The translations under genes and the position numbers were made by a program. This document shows positions 62,220 through 64,000 of a stretch of 64,000 bases of DNA, one piece after another; position 1 is the stretch's first letter; each line of letters begins with the position of its first letter. Origin of the DNA: Hoplostethus atlanticus (Eukaryota; Chordata; Actinopteri; Trachichthyiformes; Trachichthyidae); NCBI GenBank assembly GCA_034670405.1, contig JAXDDX010000004.1, positions 3,454,001 to 3,518,000 on the forward strand, in the 5' to 3' direction. The notes under the pieces were generated by a model. That model saw only the letters and a list, made by a program, of their open reading frames with translations, was not told the origin of the DNA and made no database searches.

Positions 62220-64000
62220 TTCACTGCTTTCATCCCCTGCCTACTTCATCCCTTTTTCTCCCCCCTGCTGCCAATTATACCATGAACCTGCCTGCTGCTT
62301 GTTGCTAAGGGGGAGCCAAACGGGGGAGCAGAGTGGACCAGCCATTATTTTGTTTCTAAGGTAATGAATGCTTCGTTAGTGGCAGCTGTCAGGTGTCACA
62401 GATGTTACATTGCATGAGGCTTACTCGCCTGCTGAGACTGCATGACGGCTGTGGGGGACTCACAATGTGGTACTGGGTGGATCTAGTGCACGGCTTGTTT
62501 TGTGCATGTGTGTGTGTGTGAACTCTGTACCAGTTTATTCACTTTCTATTGGCTTGTTGGTTTGAGCTATCACCGAGGTCCAAGCCTATGTATGTGTGCA
62601 TACAATGCATGTGTGTGTGTGTGTGTGTGTTTTTGCCCTTTTAAATTGGTGTGTGTGTGTGTGTGTCAGTGTTCCATCCTGTTCACTTTGACACAAGCTT
62701 TTAATTAGCGTCTGGGACGGGGCCTTCTGTGGATTGGCATGCTCGGACGGCTGGACGGGGAGGAAGTTGTTCCCTCGAATTACAGCTCCCTGCAGACCAC
62801 AGGGGACCTATTGGAATACTATTGTTTTCTTTAAGCAGGTGCTGGGCAATCTATACCCCGCTCTGCCTCTCTATGTGGCCCCTGCAGGCGGATGCAAAGA
62901 TTAGCTGTCGAATGTGTTCAGACTCTTAAAAAAAAAAGAGCACCGCCGTGCTAGCCAATGGGGAGCGCTGCATTCTGGGCTTCTGGTGGCAATAACAAAC
63001 AGCGGAGAGCGGATGATTACTTATTCACTCATGCGCATCCCCATGCTCTGTGGTGTAATAGATTTAAGTGTTCAACAGTTACACACTATGGGGGGACAAA
63101 GCTTTCCAGCGCTCTGCTGTTGTGCCGTTGAGTCTTAACAATTGAATTCAATCGTTTCCTCTCGATATCTGCACTTGTTAAAAGTTGTGACACCGCAGAG
63201 CCACAATGACATCGTTTGACTCCTCCGACTCGCTTAGCTATAGCGGATGCCCCCCTGTTGCCAATTCAGTCAGCGTATGAAAATTTCATATTGTGCCCGT
63301 TCATGTGTGCCTGTCATGAAATGCTGCCTTTATCCTCCGTTCTCTCCCCCCCCCGGACTCTCCTCAATAGCTCGGCAAAGAGATTCCTGTTCAAACGCAA
63401 ATAGTTATTACAGTAAATAGTGAAGCCCAGTGAGACATTTGATACGGGCTTTTTCTGTTCCTGGCAGCTTTATCCTCTCGCTGTCTGTCTTTTATAAGTA
63501 CCAAAAATTATGAATGTGTCAAACAGTGTAATCCCACCCCACCCCACCCCTCTTCCCTCTGCACGATTAAAGGACTAACAAATGCTTTAACCCATTTAAT
63601 ACACATAGGAACCTTCAATGGCAAAGGGTAGAGGGGGGCTGAGAGGGGGCCGTCGCAGCCCGGCCGCCAACGTAGGTTCTGGAAATCCTTAGTTAAGCAG
63701 AATTAATTCTCCTGAGAGAGGGAGAGAGGAGAGGCAGCGTAGAGAAAGTGATGGGGATTGTGTGGAGGTTGTGAATAATCCCTTAACAACAGCTCTCCAG
63801 GCCTTACATCACAGCAGCACACACAAAGCCTTGGAGGGGGGTTAATGTGGGGAGTGCAGACAGATCAGTGACCATCACATCGCCGGAGTTAATGGAGAGT
63901 CGACGCTTACCTGTGATTAATGTTAGACATGCACACACACACACAAACGCACACACACTTGCATAATTTGCCACATGCATCACACACACATCAATATTAC
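59210..64000. other. Intergenic region downstream of sipa1l1; no gene recognised
   Basis: No coding exon could be supported. Features are simple repeats: (GT)n at about 59,802-59,819, (AGA)n at 61,317-61,336, (GA)n at 61,600-61,622, a CT-rich block at 61,770-62,030 and (CT)28 at 62,162-62,218. The unique sequence around 62,040-62,360, with AG-rich and then leader-like text, might be a first exon or promoter of a gene to the right. In human the next gene on this side of SIPA1L1 is RGS6, but I see no RGS6 coding sequence. Confidence 0.4.
62162..62218. repeat. (CT)28 microsatellite
   Basis: Uninterrupted CT dinucleotides downstream of a larger CT-rich block (61,770-62,030). It is purine-strand/pyrimidine-strand asymmetric DNA able to adopt triplex structure. 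Confidence 0.9.

Noticed and set aside
61686-62233. Leu-Ser/Arg-Glu repeat frames on both strands
   Set aside because: They translate the CT/GA simple-sequence block and have no other support.

Overview
The window is vertebrate genomic DNA, almost certainly from a ray-finned (teleost) fish. It has GT-AG introns, long CA/CT microsatellites, an internally deleted Tc1-like element of the kind common in fish, tRNA-derived SINE-like repeats, several MITEs, and a HIPK-like kinase of a type expanded in fish. I had no alignment tool. Exon borders were set by reading splice sites, checking codon phase across every junction and comparing with remembered vertebrate family members.

Layout. 1-1.8 kb: no firm gene, one possible minus-strand coding exon. 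2.0-3.4 kb: a 276-bp-arm palindrome inside a GC-rich insertion. 3.5-11.5 kb, minus strand: a HIPK-like protein kinase gene. Its catalytic exons lie at 4.2-6.0 kb, a probable first exon at 11.4 kb, and a tail of tandemly duplicated lysine/arginine-rich exons at 3.5-4.1 kb. Its 5' intron holds a foldback element (6.36-9.39 kb) that was itself invaded by a decayed hAT element (6.64-8.77 kb) with terminal repeats and an 8-bp target duplication. 12.6-16.4 kb, plus strand: rab15, seven coding exons, 212 aa. 17.9-18.8 kb, plus strand: gpx2, a selenoprotein with an in-frame UGA at codon 40 and a readable SECIS, but with one extra A that breaks the second exon. 21.1-59.2 kb, plus strand: sipa1l1. It has a candidate untranslated first exon near 21.4 kb, a 17-kb first intron, 20 coding exons (39,106-57,315; 1,764 aa) and a 1.9-kb 3'UTR. 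59.2-64 kb: intergenic, CT-rich, no gene recognised.

Context. rab15 followed by gpx2 on the same strand matches the order I recall from human 14q23. SIPA1L1 is also on human 14q, but not adjacent there, so the block looks compacted or rearranged. The three plus-strand genes encode a Rab GTPase of endosomal recycling, a cytosolic glutathione peroxidase and a synaptic Rap GTPase-activating scaffold. Nothing suggests they act as one pathway.

The observations most worth checking are the gpx2 one-base frameshift beside a well-formed Sec/SECIS pair, the tandem phase-2 tail exons of the kinase (each followed immediately by an in-frame TAG), a GG in place of AG at one kinase acceptor, the nested transposons, and a CpG-rich possible internal promoter within sipa1l1 intron 6.
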